Shown here in pieces: positions 37,192 to 47,711 of a DNA stretch of 64,000 nucleotides (the stretch's first letter is position 1; every line of letters starts with the position of its first letter). Made by a program: the position numbers and the translations under genes. Origin of the DNA: Ostrinia nubilalis (Eukaryota > Arthropoda > Insecta > Lepidoptera > Crambidae); NCBI RefSeq assembly GCF_963855985.1, contig NC_087099.1:10942001-11006000 (forward strand), in the 5' to 3' direction. The notes under the pieces were generated by a model, which saw only the letters and a list, made by a program, of their open reading frames with translations, did no database searches and was not told the origin of the DNA.

Positions 37192-37391
37192 CTAGCGGCC
37201 GCCCGTGACATCGTACGCGTGGATCCCGTTTTACCCCCTTAGGGGTGGAGTTTCGTAAAATCCTTTCTTAGCGGATGCCTACGTCATAACATCTACCTAC
37301 ATGCCAAATTTCAGCCCGATCCGTCCAGTGGTTTGGGCTGTGATTTGATAGATCACTCAGTCAGTCACCTTTGAGATATACATAACTTAGA
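37192..37391 (-). mobile_element. Helitron-like element next to mir-10
   Basis: CTAG followed by a GC hairpin (CGGCCGCCCGTGACATCGTACG) at the left, and TGCCAAATTTCAGCCCGATC...CAGTCAGTCACCTTTGAGATAT to ...TAGA at the right, the mirror of the TC...CTAG structure. It ends about 65 bases before the mir-10 hairpin. Confidence 0.6.
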
Positions 37392-37455
37392 TTTATTTTC
37401 CTTAAGCCCTTAGCTAGCTGCTCAGAACTTACAATTTGGTGCCCATCGGCATCAA

Positions 37456-37545
37456 TATTAGTGCCCTACATCTACCCTGTAGATCCGAATTTGTTTGAAG
37501 TGAGGCGACAAATTCGGTTCTAGAGAGGTTTGTGTGGTGCATGCA
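37456..37545 (+). ncRNA. mir-10: mir-10 microRNA hairpin
   Basis: The 5' arm contains TACCCTGTAGATCCGAATTT from 37473, continuing to 37495: the miR-10-5p sequence conserved across animals. The 3' arm has CAAATTCGGTTCTAGAGAGG from 37509, continuing to 37531, the insect miR-10-3p. The arms pair with a short loop (about 37497-37508), and flanking CCTACATC/GTGTGGTGC extend the stem. Insect mir-10 lies between Scr and Dfd, matching this position 20 kb after Scr and on the same strand. Targets include Hox mRNAs in several animals; here the Scr 3' UTR site at 16066-16089 is complementary. Confidence 0.97.
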
Positions 37546-37925
37546 CGGCAACGGTTCAAGACCACGAGATGAAGAAGATGGAGAACAGGATACTAAACAA
37601 AGAAGAATAAAATAAGGAATTTAGAATTTGTGTCTCTATAAGGATTTGTTTTCAAGAGGCAAATGAGACGTAGATATCGGAATATAAAAATTTCCTGTTT
37701 AATTAAAATACACAAATTACTTCTAAAACAAAAACGCTACTTTGATAATTATTATGTTCTCTCATTATTGCATTTGATATCTATTTAAATGGTGTTTTAT
37801 ATTTCATCACTGTTTTTACCTTGAAATATTTGGCTATTAAAAATTGCTGTTTTGGAACAAAAATGTAGATAATATATTATAATGGTTAATGTGCTATTGA
37901 TTTGTCATTTTTGCGAAGTATGTTT

Positions 37926-38059
37926 AGGCTTAGTTGCACCAACTTACACACTGTTACCGTAACTATAACAATAACCGGTGTTTTTGTATGGAGTTTTCTG
38001 TCAAACTTGACTTTTTGACGTTTGGTAAAGCTAAAGTAAGATGGTGCAACTCAGGCTTA
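37926..38059. mobile_element. PIF/Harbinger-like MITE, copy 3
   Basis: AGGCTTAGTTGCACCAACTT ... AAAGTAAGATGGTGCAACTC followed by AGGCTTA. About 300 bases after mir-10. Confidence 0.65.
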
Positions 38060-39614
38060 TTGTTTATTCGGGATATTTTAAATATCTTTGTATCTTGCTT
38101 GGTTTTTTAAACTAATCACTCAAGTCTCTTGACAATTTGTACTGCACGTCTACAGTAATTTGTGTTCTATCTGCAGAAAAAAACGTCGCAATTCATAAGT
38201 ATTGGATACAAACATAGTTTTCTATTACTTGTGAATGTGTTTTCGTTTTATCGTTAATGACGATTGATTCTGCGTCAACAATAAATTCTATTTATAAGTG
38301 TATTTTCTTTAGTAGTACTGTAAATATTAATAAGTATAACTTGTATTCCATTCCATCGGATAGGTACATATAAAGCTTCAAAAGAATGTAAAATTAGTAC
38401 CTATTTGTAATAATGTTCTTGTATATTTAATATTTGTGTACGTACATTTTGTAAAAAACAGTAGTAGCAAGTAGTTAGTTATTTGATTTTTACATGTTAA
38501 ATAAAACTGGTTTGATTGTTCAATAAAATTATTTTTCTTTGTGTGTGTATTGTTCTTCAACTTGTATAAAAAATAAATACATGAAATTCTTAAATTATTT
38601 CTTCGTTTATTTTCTCCTTTTCTAAATAAATCTTACTACGAGGGAGATAATAATTCTATTGTTTTACAAAAGTGAGTCTTGTATATTATACATTTTTTAA
38701 ATGAATAAGGCACATAATATCAGCCTTTGATAAGTGACTAAAGATAGTGCTATAAATCGGATACGTCCAAAATTTTGCTATTCTATAATAATTATTAAAG
38801 CTATTGTTTGACAATTTGAAGTTAAAATGATAGTCTCAACAACAATGAAGTCAGACAATCAAATGCTAATAAAGATTCATTAAGAAGCATAGTAAAAGAA
38901 GTAGGTTCTACCACATACTAAGTGATGTAACCCACCTACACGGCACAATTAAAGGTATAAACAAAGGTAAGTACAACTAAGAAAAATACATTTAATGCAT
39001 CAATCTACTACAATCCTGACTAATTTTGAATCCAATATAACCAAATAAGTCTAAACTAGTTAAAACTTCTGTGTTAGGTACTTTTCAATTTTGCAAGAAT
39101 ATTAATTTTTCAGTCACTAAGCTTGACTGCTCGAACTTGCTAGTAACTGTTAGGTACCCGTACCTATGCATAGTTTTATTTTTTCGAGTGCCATAATTTC
39201 AACTACATACGTAGCATCATATAATATACCAGACGGTATGAAAATCAATACAAGTTTCGGAAAAGCAAAGAACTTCATAGCAGGAGGCTTCGCTGCTAAA
39301 CTTCTAAACTACTCAGCGCTAGATGGCGTTGGCTCCACAAAAAGCAGGTAGAGAAAACTGAGAACTATTCGCCGTAAGATGTCATTGTAGGCTGTTACCT
39401 GTTTTAATGATTAGCTGAAAAATTGTACTTATTAGCGCACATTAATAATTATTTTTCATTTTTCATGTGTCTGCCTAGTACATTATTATAGAGAGTACTT
39501 ATTTATACGACTGAGCTTTTTTTCTAATAGATAGGTTTATTTCGAAAACTTGAATAAGAAGGACATCAACTGAATGATGGTATAGATTAGGTACTAAAGA
39601 CTTTGGGAGGACAC

Positions 39615-39725
39615 CGTCAGGTTTTAGTGAGTAGGCCCTGCCCATCTGACAGGATGAGCCTCACATAACCCACTAGTTCCCCATGACCAGTGGGCATGCA
39701 AATTCATGCATTTCCTGACGAAAAA
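39615..39725 (+). mobile_element. SINE-like repeat fragment
   Basis: Shares GAGCCTCACATA(A/T)CCCACT and GGGCATGCAAATTCATGCAT with the inverted copy at 44455-44575. Confidence 0.5.
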
Positions 39726-40019
39726 AAAGAAGGTAGGTTTCAATAAAATTGATTCCTTATTTAATTAAATTATCCGGTAATAACCAAGTTTGAAAATTGC
39801 ATTATTATTCTTGGTACAAACATGTTTCACCCTTCTCATTAGGTACTTCCTGAAAACTCATTCACTAATGCCTGACTGATTTGGGAAATTCTTGCACATT
39901 TAAAATGATACACTTTTCTCAGGATAAAAGCTGTAAGTAAAACAAAATATCGGAGACGCCACGAGCAAAGGCTCTTGCTTGTTATTGAAGATGAAGAACA
40001 ATACATTTATAAGTTCAAA

Positions 40020-40765
40020 ATTAAATAGGATTTATCCCAAAAAGCGTTCAATTTTTAAACCACTAGCGCTATTTCTAGAAAAATTGCACAGCACAGCTGA
40101 GGCACCAGGAATTCATAAGGAGCGAGGAGATCCTATAAGTTATAGCTGTTATTAGCACAGAATTAATCCCAAAATAGCGTTCTTTTTAAACCACTCGCGC
40201 TATTTCAAGAAGAATTTCACAGCAACGCCAAGGTACCAGGAATGTATAAGGAGCGAGTGGTTTCTTAGGCTTATCTATTCTGTGCTTAGGCTTGTTATTA
40301 GCAGAATTAATCCCAAAAAAGCGTTCGAGTTTTAAACCACTTGCGCTATTTCACCGAGGTAACAGGAACGCATAAGGATTAAGGAGATTCTATAGGTTAT
40401 AGCTGTTATTAGGAGAATTAATCCCAAAAAAGCGTTCGATTTTTAAACCACTCGCGCTATTTCTAGAACAATTTCACAGCAGCGCCGAGGTACCAGTAGG
40501 CCTAAGATGCGCGCCGTGATAACTTTTATCGACGTTAAAATGTATGGGGAAAATCGATAAAATGGCGTGATAACCGCTTATCGCGGCGCGCATCTTAGGC
40601 CTACAGGAATGTATAAGGAGCGAGGAGATCCTATTGCTTATAGCTCTTATTAGCAGAATTAATCCCAAAAAGCGTTCGATTTTTAAACCACTCGCGCTAT
40701 TTCTAGAACAATTTCACAGCAGCGCCGAGGTACCAGGAATGTATAAGGAGCGAGTAAGATTAATG
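40020..40765. repeat. five-copy tandem repeat, unit about 110-140 bp
   Basis: Unit begins ATCCCAAAAAGCGTTCGATT, continues TTTAAACCACTCGCGCTATT and GCGCCGAGGTACCAGGAATG, and ends near TATTAGCAGAATTA. Copies start at about 40031, 40168, 40309, 40421 and 40661. The third has an internal deletion; the fourth is split by a MITE (40497-40603). Copies 4 and 5 are nearly identical, so expansion is recent. Confidence 0.85.
40497..40603. mobile_element. 107-bp MITE inserted in the tandem repeat
   Basis: Terminal inverted repeats TAGGCCTAAGATGCGCGCCG (about 26 bp with one mismatch) flanked by CAG on both sides. The uninterrupted copy 5 reads CCAGGAATG, so the insertion and a 3-bp CAG target duplication are seen directly. 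Confidence 0.88.
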
Positions 40766-41029
40766 GTGTGCGCGGGACGGCCGACAACCGCGGGCTCGCG
40801 TTTGACGCGCAGGTGCGCTATTTTCATAATTGGCCGACCCAAGCCCTTTCGGCTTTCAGGGAACTTGTGTCTGTATGTGAGTACCTTAAACAGCAGTGAG
40901 CATACTCGTACTTTACGAGTAGTATCATCAAATAGAGGGACGGGATAATTTAAGCTGAATTAAATCTTTTAGGTTACTGCTAACATACTATGTTGCCCAA
41001 TATGATGCACATTCGTTTGATCGTTCCTT

Positions 41030-41225
41030 TCAGCCAAATGACGTCCACTGGTGGACAAAGGCCTCCTCCAAGGTTTTTCACAATGAACGGTCCTGCGCTG
41101 CCCGCATCCAGGCTCTTCCTGCGACCTTCACCAGATCGTTGGTCCACTTAGTAGGAGGCCTGCCCACGCTATGTCTTCCAGCCCGTGGTCGCCACTCACA
41201 CAGTATATGCTGATGCACATTGTTA
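41030..41225 (-). mobile_element. non-LTR retrotransposon 3' tail (long copy)
   Basis: TTTCAGCCAAATGACGTCCA...GGACAAAGGCCTCCTCCAAGG...GACCTTCACCAGATCGTTGG...AGGAGGCCTGCCCACGCTATG. The longest copy of this tail in the window. Confidence 0.65.
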
Positions 41226-43156
41226 CCAGTTAAAATAGCCATGAATATTTTTATTGAACTTAAAATTGATCAAGTCACTAAATGCTCTGGAAACTTCATT
41301 TATCTAAAACCTAACATCTATAAATAAAAATGCTCTAACTATTGTCATAAAATTTAAAGTCAAATGATGAAACATCAGTGTTACTATAAAATATTTGAAG
41401 TCATTATTTAGAGACACTAAGTACCTCCTGCTATGAAACACAAGGTAGGTACTTGACGGTCATATTCCTCTTACTTTTGCTAACATGTTTCGTCCTAAAT
41501 ACCTTTAAACAACACAAAATTATCCTAGTTAGACCGACTAATCGCACTAGCTCGTACGTGGACACGAATCTGACAATCTGACATACGAGCTCACCTCCGT
41601 CTAATAAGGATATTAATCACGACCCTAAGGCCACTGCAACTCCTTCAGGGTAAGCACTCTGAGAACAGAAGGATTATACTGGCAACTGTGCCAAACTAAC
41701 GACCGACTTGATAAAAAGTCAGGGAAGGGAACTATTCTGGCATAGCTAGAAAGTCGAGCAGAGTATGCGAAAATTGCCCATTGATAAGTTTGTATTAAAA
41801 CAAGAGCCAAAACTTGCTTTAACCTGAAGAATAGCTGGAGTAGAGTTTTGAACCTCGTTTCAGAATACAAGGCGTAACTTATAGTCTTTGTTTACGATCC
41901 ACCCAGAAACGACCGTAGTGGCAATTAATATCGTTTTTCGCGAAACGTGTAGTTTAAATCAGCAAGTATAAGTAATAACAGATGCAAAAAACAATTATTC
42001 AGCGTCTTAACAATAGTAGCTTATTACGAAAAAACCAGATACACTTTTTATCTGGAATGATAATGATACACGAGTAATAACAAGTCTATGTGTTTTAAAA
42101 TGTAGAAACAACACTTTTACTATCTCGCTTTTGCGTAGAAATGTACAAGCTATTAATATCAAACGACGTATAGGTCAATTGTGTAAAATGTAAGTGAAAT
42201 ATTCATTACGTATGAATTCTAGCAAAGATCAAAGCGATAAAAGCGCTCGCCTCCAGAATCAAGCCCCCTGCCGAAAAAATTGTGTAACTGAACCGAAGCA
42301 TCGAAAGCAGGAAGGTCCCGTCAGAAATTACTATTATACCCGCACATAATTAATGAACTGCTTATTCAAATACATTTAAAACTATTATTCATGCCGTTTA
42401 CGTTTGAAATGTTCCGACCATTTCTTTGAAAGGACTCCTTAAAGGTTATTAATTAAAAATGTTACCTTATGCGATTTTTGAGAGCCCCGCCGTTTTAGGC
42501 GTAGCAAATGTCGAGGGTAAACAGTTGTTAATTGTAATACGTTGTAAGTAGTAACTGGTTATTATTAAAAGTACCATAGTAACAAGGTATTAACTAGGTA
42601 GGTAACTGATTTTCCTACTAAGGTTAATGGTGCACCGTAGTTGTGAAGTTAGTCATAAAAGACTAAATTGTATGGTGAATTAATAAATTATATTTCTCTC
42701 ACTATCTATTAAAGTATTTTCCAAATAAAAATTGGAGTCAAACAATTCGTATTTGAGAAAAAAAAATAGTTTTTGACATAGGCTTAAATTATTACAAAAT
42801 TATATTTGTTTAAGGATTTTTGCAAGCTAAGTATCTTAGTATCATGCCTATGAATGTGGGATAACATTTTAGCCTAACATTTTCTTGCACGAAAGTATCA
42901 GCTGAAACCATTGTCATTTGTGTAAGAGACCAGTCAAATTAGAGCTCCGTCACCCCCAAATTTCTATACAAATATGTATTAGCGACTGGATTATGGGGAG
43001 TTCAGGATATTCTAGCTAAGGGGATTTTCCGATGTTTTTCGTCGCTTTCTTTGATATTTTCGCTACACGTCAGCTTTTTTGCCACTGAATCATAACGAAA
43101 ATCTAAATGTTAGGAATTCTAGTAAAAACGGAGTGATTATCACAAAAAGTAGACCA

Positions 43157-43276
43157 AGGCTGAGTTGAACCATCTTACTCTAAATTTGACAAACGTCAAA
43201 AATCTGTCAAACTCCATACAAAAAGCACCGGTTATTGTTATTGTTACGATTAAAATAAGGTGGTGCAACTCAGCCT
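43157..43276. mobile_element. PIF/Harbinger-like MITE, copy 4
   Basis: GGCTGAGTTGAACCATCTTA ... GGTGGTGCAACTCAGCC with the central CAAAAAGCACCGGTTATTG. Confidence 0.75.
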
Positions 43277-44454
43277 AAGTAGGTACGTTGGAATTTAAAG
43301 ATTTCACCTACTTTAATGTTTCTATACTTTCTATAAGATTGGACAAGCATTAATATTTTCAGCTCATTGTTCTGTTACATTTATAGGGATGAGAGCACTA
43401 ACTGCTACTTACATTAAGGTAAAGAACTAGCCAAATAGCTTTCTTTCAAAAAGTTCAGCTGGCATTGTTGGAAACTGGCCAGCAGAACGGCCTTCTTAGC
43501 ATGGAATTCAGTTTTGATAGTTCTTTTTGATTGTTTTTATAGGCTACTTTATAGTTGTGGAAAATACTTCTTAATTTTAGTGCTCCCACTTATTTGGATT
43601 ATTCTTTTACCACAGTTCCCATCGGCTTTGATATTCTCATACAGTTTCTTAACATACTGTCCACTCCGTAACAGGAAAGTACTTTAATAGAGATTAAAAA
43701 TAATTTCAATAATCAAAGGTTCTACATTTTTTCGTTTATAACCAGAATCACTGTTATCCTGATTAAAAAACACTACTAACGAACTAACGCCAAGCCTGGG
43801 AAAATCGATTGCTAAATCAACCCCCAGTCCTACCTACGCCGAATTTAATTTCTATGGAACCGATTTTCGATCACAATCCCATTGTTGTGCCATGTCGATG
43901 CATGTTCCATAGAAGGGTTAGCAGCGATAATGCTACTTATCAAAAGGATTTTGAGATTAGCCAAAGTTCGACGACTTTTTGTATTTGTAGGGAAACAGAT
44001 CTTTTTTTACTATTTATATGTAGGTTGGTTTGATTGTATTGATTTATTTTCACGTTTCCCCATAAAGAACACCACATCGATGGTAATTGAAGGTTGTTGA
44101 ATAGATTAATGTTTCATTGTAGAGCCAGCCCACTAGCCCAAATCAGATTTATTGAGTCAAATTTTTCCTAAACATTTTATTATCATCTTCGCAAAGACCA
44201 TGATTCGATTCCAGGCAATTCAAGTATGAATAATACGATCCGACGATCTCATCAAAACATTGGATTATGTTTATTGCTATATTTTTATTGAAAAGGTTCG
44301 TCTTGAGACCAATCGAAGTTTCTATATCGAAATCCCATTGCAACATTGCACAGTGAACTTTTAATCAAGTCCTGGAGAAACGATTTACTACCGACAAAGA
44401 GTAATTAGTATAGACGCAGATAGGCACCACCTTTGTTTAGGTTATGCAATAATT

Positions 44455-44575
44455 ACCCTAGTGGGTATGCAATTTCATGCATTTTCATGAGGACTAGTGT
44501 CCGGGGAGACCAGTGGGATATGTGAGGCTCTCCCTGCCAAATGGACAAAGCCTATTTCTTGTTTTCTGCTTTGTA
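44455..44575 (-). mobile_element. SINE-like repeat fragment
   Basis: Inverted copy of 39615-39725 (AGTGGGATATGTGAGGCTC; GGTATGCAATTTCATGCAT). Confidence 0.5.
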
Positions 44576-44944
44576 TTTTTTTATTGTGTCAATAATCTAT
44601 CTATCTCACTAAAACGTGATAGTGTCCTCAAAGTCATTTGTAAGGGAATGCAAGTCATGATTCGACCTTCACTAGTGTATAATATAAAGAATCATCGTTT
44701 ATTTTATATGCAAAAACAATAACTAAACATGATTCTAGGAAACAATTTCGTTGCACTCATTTGTATTGTATTGAATGATATTTAGAGTTCACTTTAGCTT
44801 CAGTGAACAACAGTCGTCAGCCATAGCTCTCAATCATCAATGCAATCCCTGTGGTAAAGACTATAATCTCTAGAATTATCTCTGCAAAACCTAATATAAT
44901 TTGATAGTCAGAATAGTAATGTTAGGCAGAAACAGTTACCTCTT

Positions 44945-45085
44945 ACCTCTCTGCGCTTGCTTAGCGTTTGCCGCGGCGCGTCCGCAGCCGTCGGCCGGCG
45001 CCCGCCGCCGTCAGCGCACCATTAATCACGAGTTTTAGTTGCACGCTCTGCACACCGCACCGTTTGCTTGTGGCCGCCGCTACGT
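44945..45085. promoter_or_regulatory. GC island with a central Hox/Exd-type site
   Basis: Strongly CpG-rich (GCCGCGGCGCGTCCGCAGCC onward) with a single AT-rich core, CCATTAATCA (45019-45028), whose reverse complement TGATTAATGG fits the Exd-Hox consensus TGATNNATNN. No repeat recognised. Candidate enhancer or Polycomb-type element. Confidence 0.35.
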
Positions 45086-45228
45086 ACATGTAGAAATATA
45101 AGATATTTTATGTAGATAAAGTATTTATGCAGATAGTTCAAGTACGTGTTTTTTCAGTCTGATTAATTAATTTTCAAAGCTCTGACCAAAGAAAAAGCTT
45201 AATAAACAAACGTTTAACATTACTTTAT

Positions 45229-45298
45229 TTCATCATCATCATCATTTCAGCCGTCCACTGCTGAACATAGGCCTCTCCCAATGATTTCCACAAAGGCC
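45229..45298 (-). mobile_element. non-LTR retrotransposon 3' tail
   Basis: (ATC)n then TTTCAGCCGTCCACTGCTGA and ACATAGGCCTCTCCCAATG, inverse of the tail at 28436-28500. Confidence 0.6.
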
Positions 45299-45313
45299 GT
45301 TTTACTTTATTTA

Positions 45314-45445
45314 GGGTTCGGCCAAACCAACGCGATCACACCGCGATCAGCCGGCGTGCAGCGATGGCGACCAGACCTAAATGCATTGATCGCCATCGCT
45401 GCTCGCCGGCTGATCGCGTGTGATCGCGTTGGTTTGGCCGAACCC
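45314..45445. mobile_element. 132-bp PIF/Harbinger-like MITE
   Basis: Nearly perfect palindrome: about 57-bp arms starting GGGTTCGGCCAAACCAACGC, inverted at the right end and flanked by TTA on both sides (45311-45313, 45446-45448). TTA is the expected 3-bp duplication of PIF/Harbinger elements. Confidence 0.88.
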
Positions 45446-45956
45446 TTACTTGTTACAAATTCACTAGACTAATTTCAGAGACAGAGTTAATGAAAAACTG
45501 AAAACTGCTAATGCTTCATTAAATCGAAACAATTTCTTAAATAAATATTTGATTTGATTTATTTTGTCAACTAATCTCTGACTTAATTATTTTCGATTAA
45601 ACTACATTATTATCAGATAAGTACATGGATATTGCCATTTTCCATGGTAATAAATCTTCTTAGCTGCGTTCATGGATATATCTATTACTACCTATCTCTT
45701 CATTAAAGTAAAAGACAACGAAGTAGGTTAACAGTTACGAAAACAAATGTAATATATCATTCACTATATTATGTATACTTTTAATTCAATTAATTAGTAG
45801 AAATTGTCCCGCTGTGTATTTTCTGGGAGTTAAAAGTAATGAGGTTCCTAATTAGACAGTTATGAAAAATGTTATTGTTTGTTGTATTGATTATAATTAG
45901 TTAAATGCGAGCCTTCATTTTGACAAGCCTATTTAAAAAGGTAGATAATCTACACT

Positions 45957-46179
45957 TCTAACTAATATTATAAATGCGAAAGTAACTCTGTCTGTCTGTC
46001 TTGCTTTCACGCCTAAACCACTGAACCGATTTTGATGAAATTTGGCATAGAGATAATTTGAGTCCCGGGAAAGGATATAGGATAGTTTTTTTCCCGGTTT
46101 TTGAAACAGGGACGCGCGCGATAAAGTTTTCTGTGACAGACATAATTCCACGCGGGCGAAGCCGCGGGCGGGAAGCTAG
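45957..46179 (+). mobile_element. Helitron-like non-autonomous element
   Basis: TC...ACTAATATTATAAATGCGAA...CCGATTTTGATGAAATTTGG...GCGGGCGAAGCCGCGGGCGG...CTAG. Same family as 54783-55027 and highly similar to it. Confidence 0.75.
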
Positions 46180-47594
46180 TATTGAATAAGATGAACATTT
46201 TAATCAGTCACATAATTTATTTGCTAAATTTCAGATTCATACAACACAGTTTTTGTTTTTAAGTATTTTGAACTATCTAGTGTAAGTTTTCTGGATCTGT
46301 CTTTATGCCATTGCTAAATGTATTGGGATCAAATTATTGCACAAAATTTTAGCAATGACGTAACAAGGATTCCGAATTGCAACCGTCTATCCAACATACA
46401 ATGATTAAGCATTGCAGTTGTTACTTAACAAGGGTTAATCGCTGACTCACGCAGGGGCAGTAGTGTGAACGGTCCGTTACTGACACCATATGGGTCTGAT
46501 TCCAGTTTTATTACTGGAGTATGCTGTGTCAGTACGCCAATACTATCGATGTATTTCGTGTCAATTTTTGATTCTTTAGAAAGTACAGTACAAAATATTT
46601 GAACGAGTGCAAGTGTTCACAGTGACTTATTCTTTTGTTTCATTTTGTGCGTTTCAGTTGACAACACATGCCTAAATACGAGACTGAACGTAGTGATTTC
46701 TTCCAATACACAAAACTAAAATTATCTTTTATAAATTCAACGTAACGTAACTTTACAAGTAAACTAGATTTGTATAATTTGATTTTACCTGTTTAGATTA
46801 TACTGTGATAGTCTAAGCTCGACTCAAATTCAAACTTTGATTGCATTGTAATTGTAACAAAAGTATTCACCACCTTGAATCTATGCTCGAATTCAAAAAC
46901 TATACCAACAAAATAACGGATTCAGGCTCTACAACAAAGCCAGGTAACGTAACCCTAACAGAACCCTGCATTGAAAAATTTGCATGCAACTGTCAAAAAT
47001 TGCAAGCTCCCAAACAGTTAGCTGATTTATTGTTCTATACAACCCTTTTGCGAATTCGACTACCGTTCGTACTGTTACAATTTTTGTCAGTTTCGTGATT
47101 ATTTATGGCACACGTAGGAAGGTGGTCTCATTCTTTGCAAGTCACGCCGCTTTGTAGGTCAGTTACTGTTTTCCTATATCGATAGACGTACATTTTGCCT
47201 GTGCTTCTCAAAGTTTGTCGATAGTTAGGTATTTCTAGATGTATTTGTTGGTAACGCTCTTTAATTACGTATATTATTAAAAGTTAAAAAAATATAATTT
47301 GATACGAGTACCTCGTATAAGCAATTTAGATTTGATAGCTCGTGAAAGCTATTAACAAAGAATATTTTCAATTTACGTATGGAATTTCAGTTCAGTTTCA
47401 GACCTACCTACGTATTTTAACTAAGTCATCAAGTATTTGAATGCCTCGGATAAATGAACAAATAGAACGTTACAGGAGTGCCCACAGTTGGAAAATAAGG
47501 AATCCATAAAAGTATTGTTGTTGGCCCAGTGTGCTAACGGTTAAGCCAGTAACAATATTTACAAGAATCTTCTAAAATAACAAAATGTACTTAC

Positions 47595-47711
47595 GATCTT
47601 GTGGGTCTCGTGACAAGTTTGTACTTTTCTGCACCAGAATTGCGCAGTTCGCCACCTCTTTCACCTTCTCCAAAACTTTGAGCACCACAGCTCCCATCAC
47701 CGTGGCATTTC
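47595..47711 (-). pseudogene. candidate exon or gene relic, unrecognised protein
   Basis: On the - strand 39 codons read without a stop in a protein-like composition (...NATVMGAVVLKVLEKVKEVA...), ending at a strong donor GATC|GTAAGT (donor on + coordinates 47594-47593). The upstream boundary could be the acceptor TATTGTAG before 47711. Just upstream, in another frame, 47712-47800 also reads protein-like (ETKGVGDLNVKTIISGLL then TAG), so a frameshift in a decayed gene is possible. No family recognised; no partner exon found nearby. Confidence 0.25.

Larger units (their letters stand above)
21354..37630 (+). ncRNA. inferred spliced mir-10 host transcript
   Basis: Five small exon-like segments on the + strand lie in order, each bounded by strong splice signals: exon 1 (about 21354-21474, donor GTAAGT), 27460-27507 (acceptor TGTATTGCAG, donor GTGAGT), 31750-31803 (acceptor CGTTTCAG, donor GTGAGC), 33924-33958 (acceptor TTTCATTTCAG, donor GTGAGT) and a last exon starting 36442 (acceptor TTTCATTTCAG). 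The last exon may run through the mir-10 hairpin to AATAAA at 37606, or may splice at GTAAGT (36787), leaving mir-10 in an intron. Introns are 6.0, 4.2, 2.1 and 2.5 kb. An alternative first exon ends at 27166. All of this is predicted from splice motifs; no transcript data are available. It is likely the primary transcript of miR-10. Confidence 0.5.
36442..37630 (+). other. predicted last exon of mir-10 host transcript
   Basis: Acceptor TGTTTCATTTCAG ends at 36441. The small frame terminates at once (G|TAG, 36443-36445). An AATAAA at 37606-37611, about 60 bases after the hairpin, could end the transcript. A Helitron-like insertion occupies 37192-37391 inside it. A GTAAGT at 36787 is an alternative donor. 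Confidence 0.4.

Noticed and set aside
45933..46198. Three overlapping 61-72 codon - strand frames
   Set aside because: Lie in the Helitron-like element at 45957-46179; no independent coding evidence.
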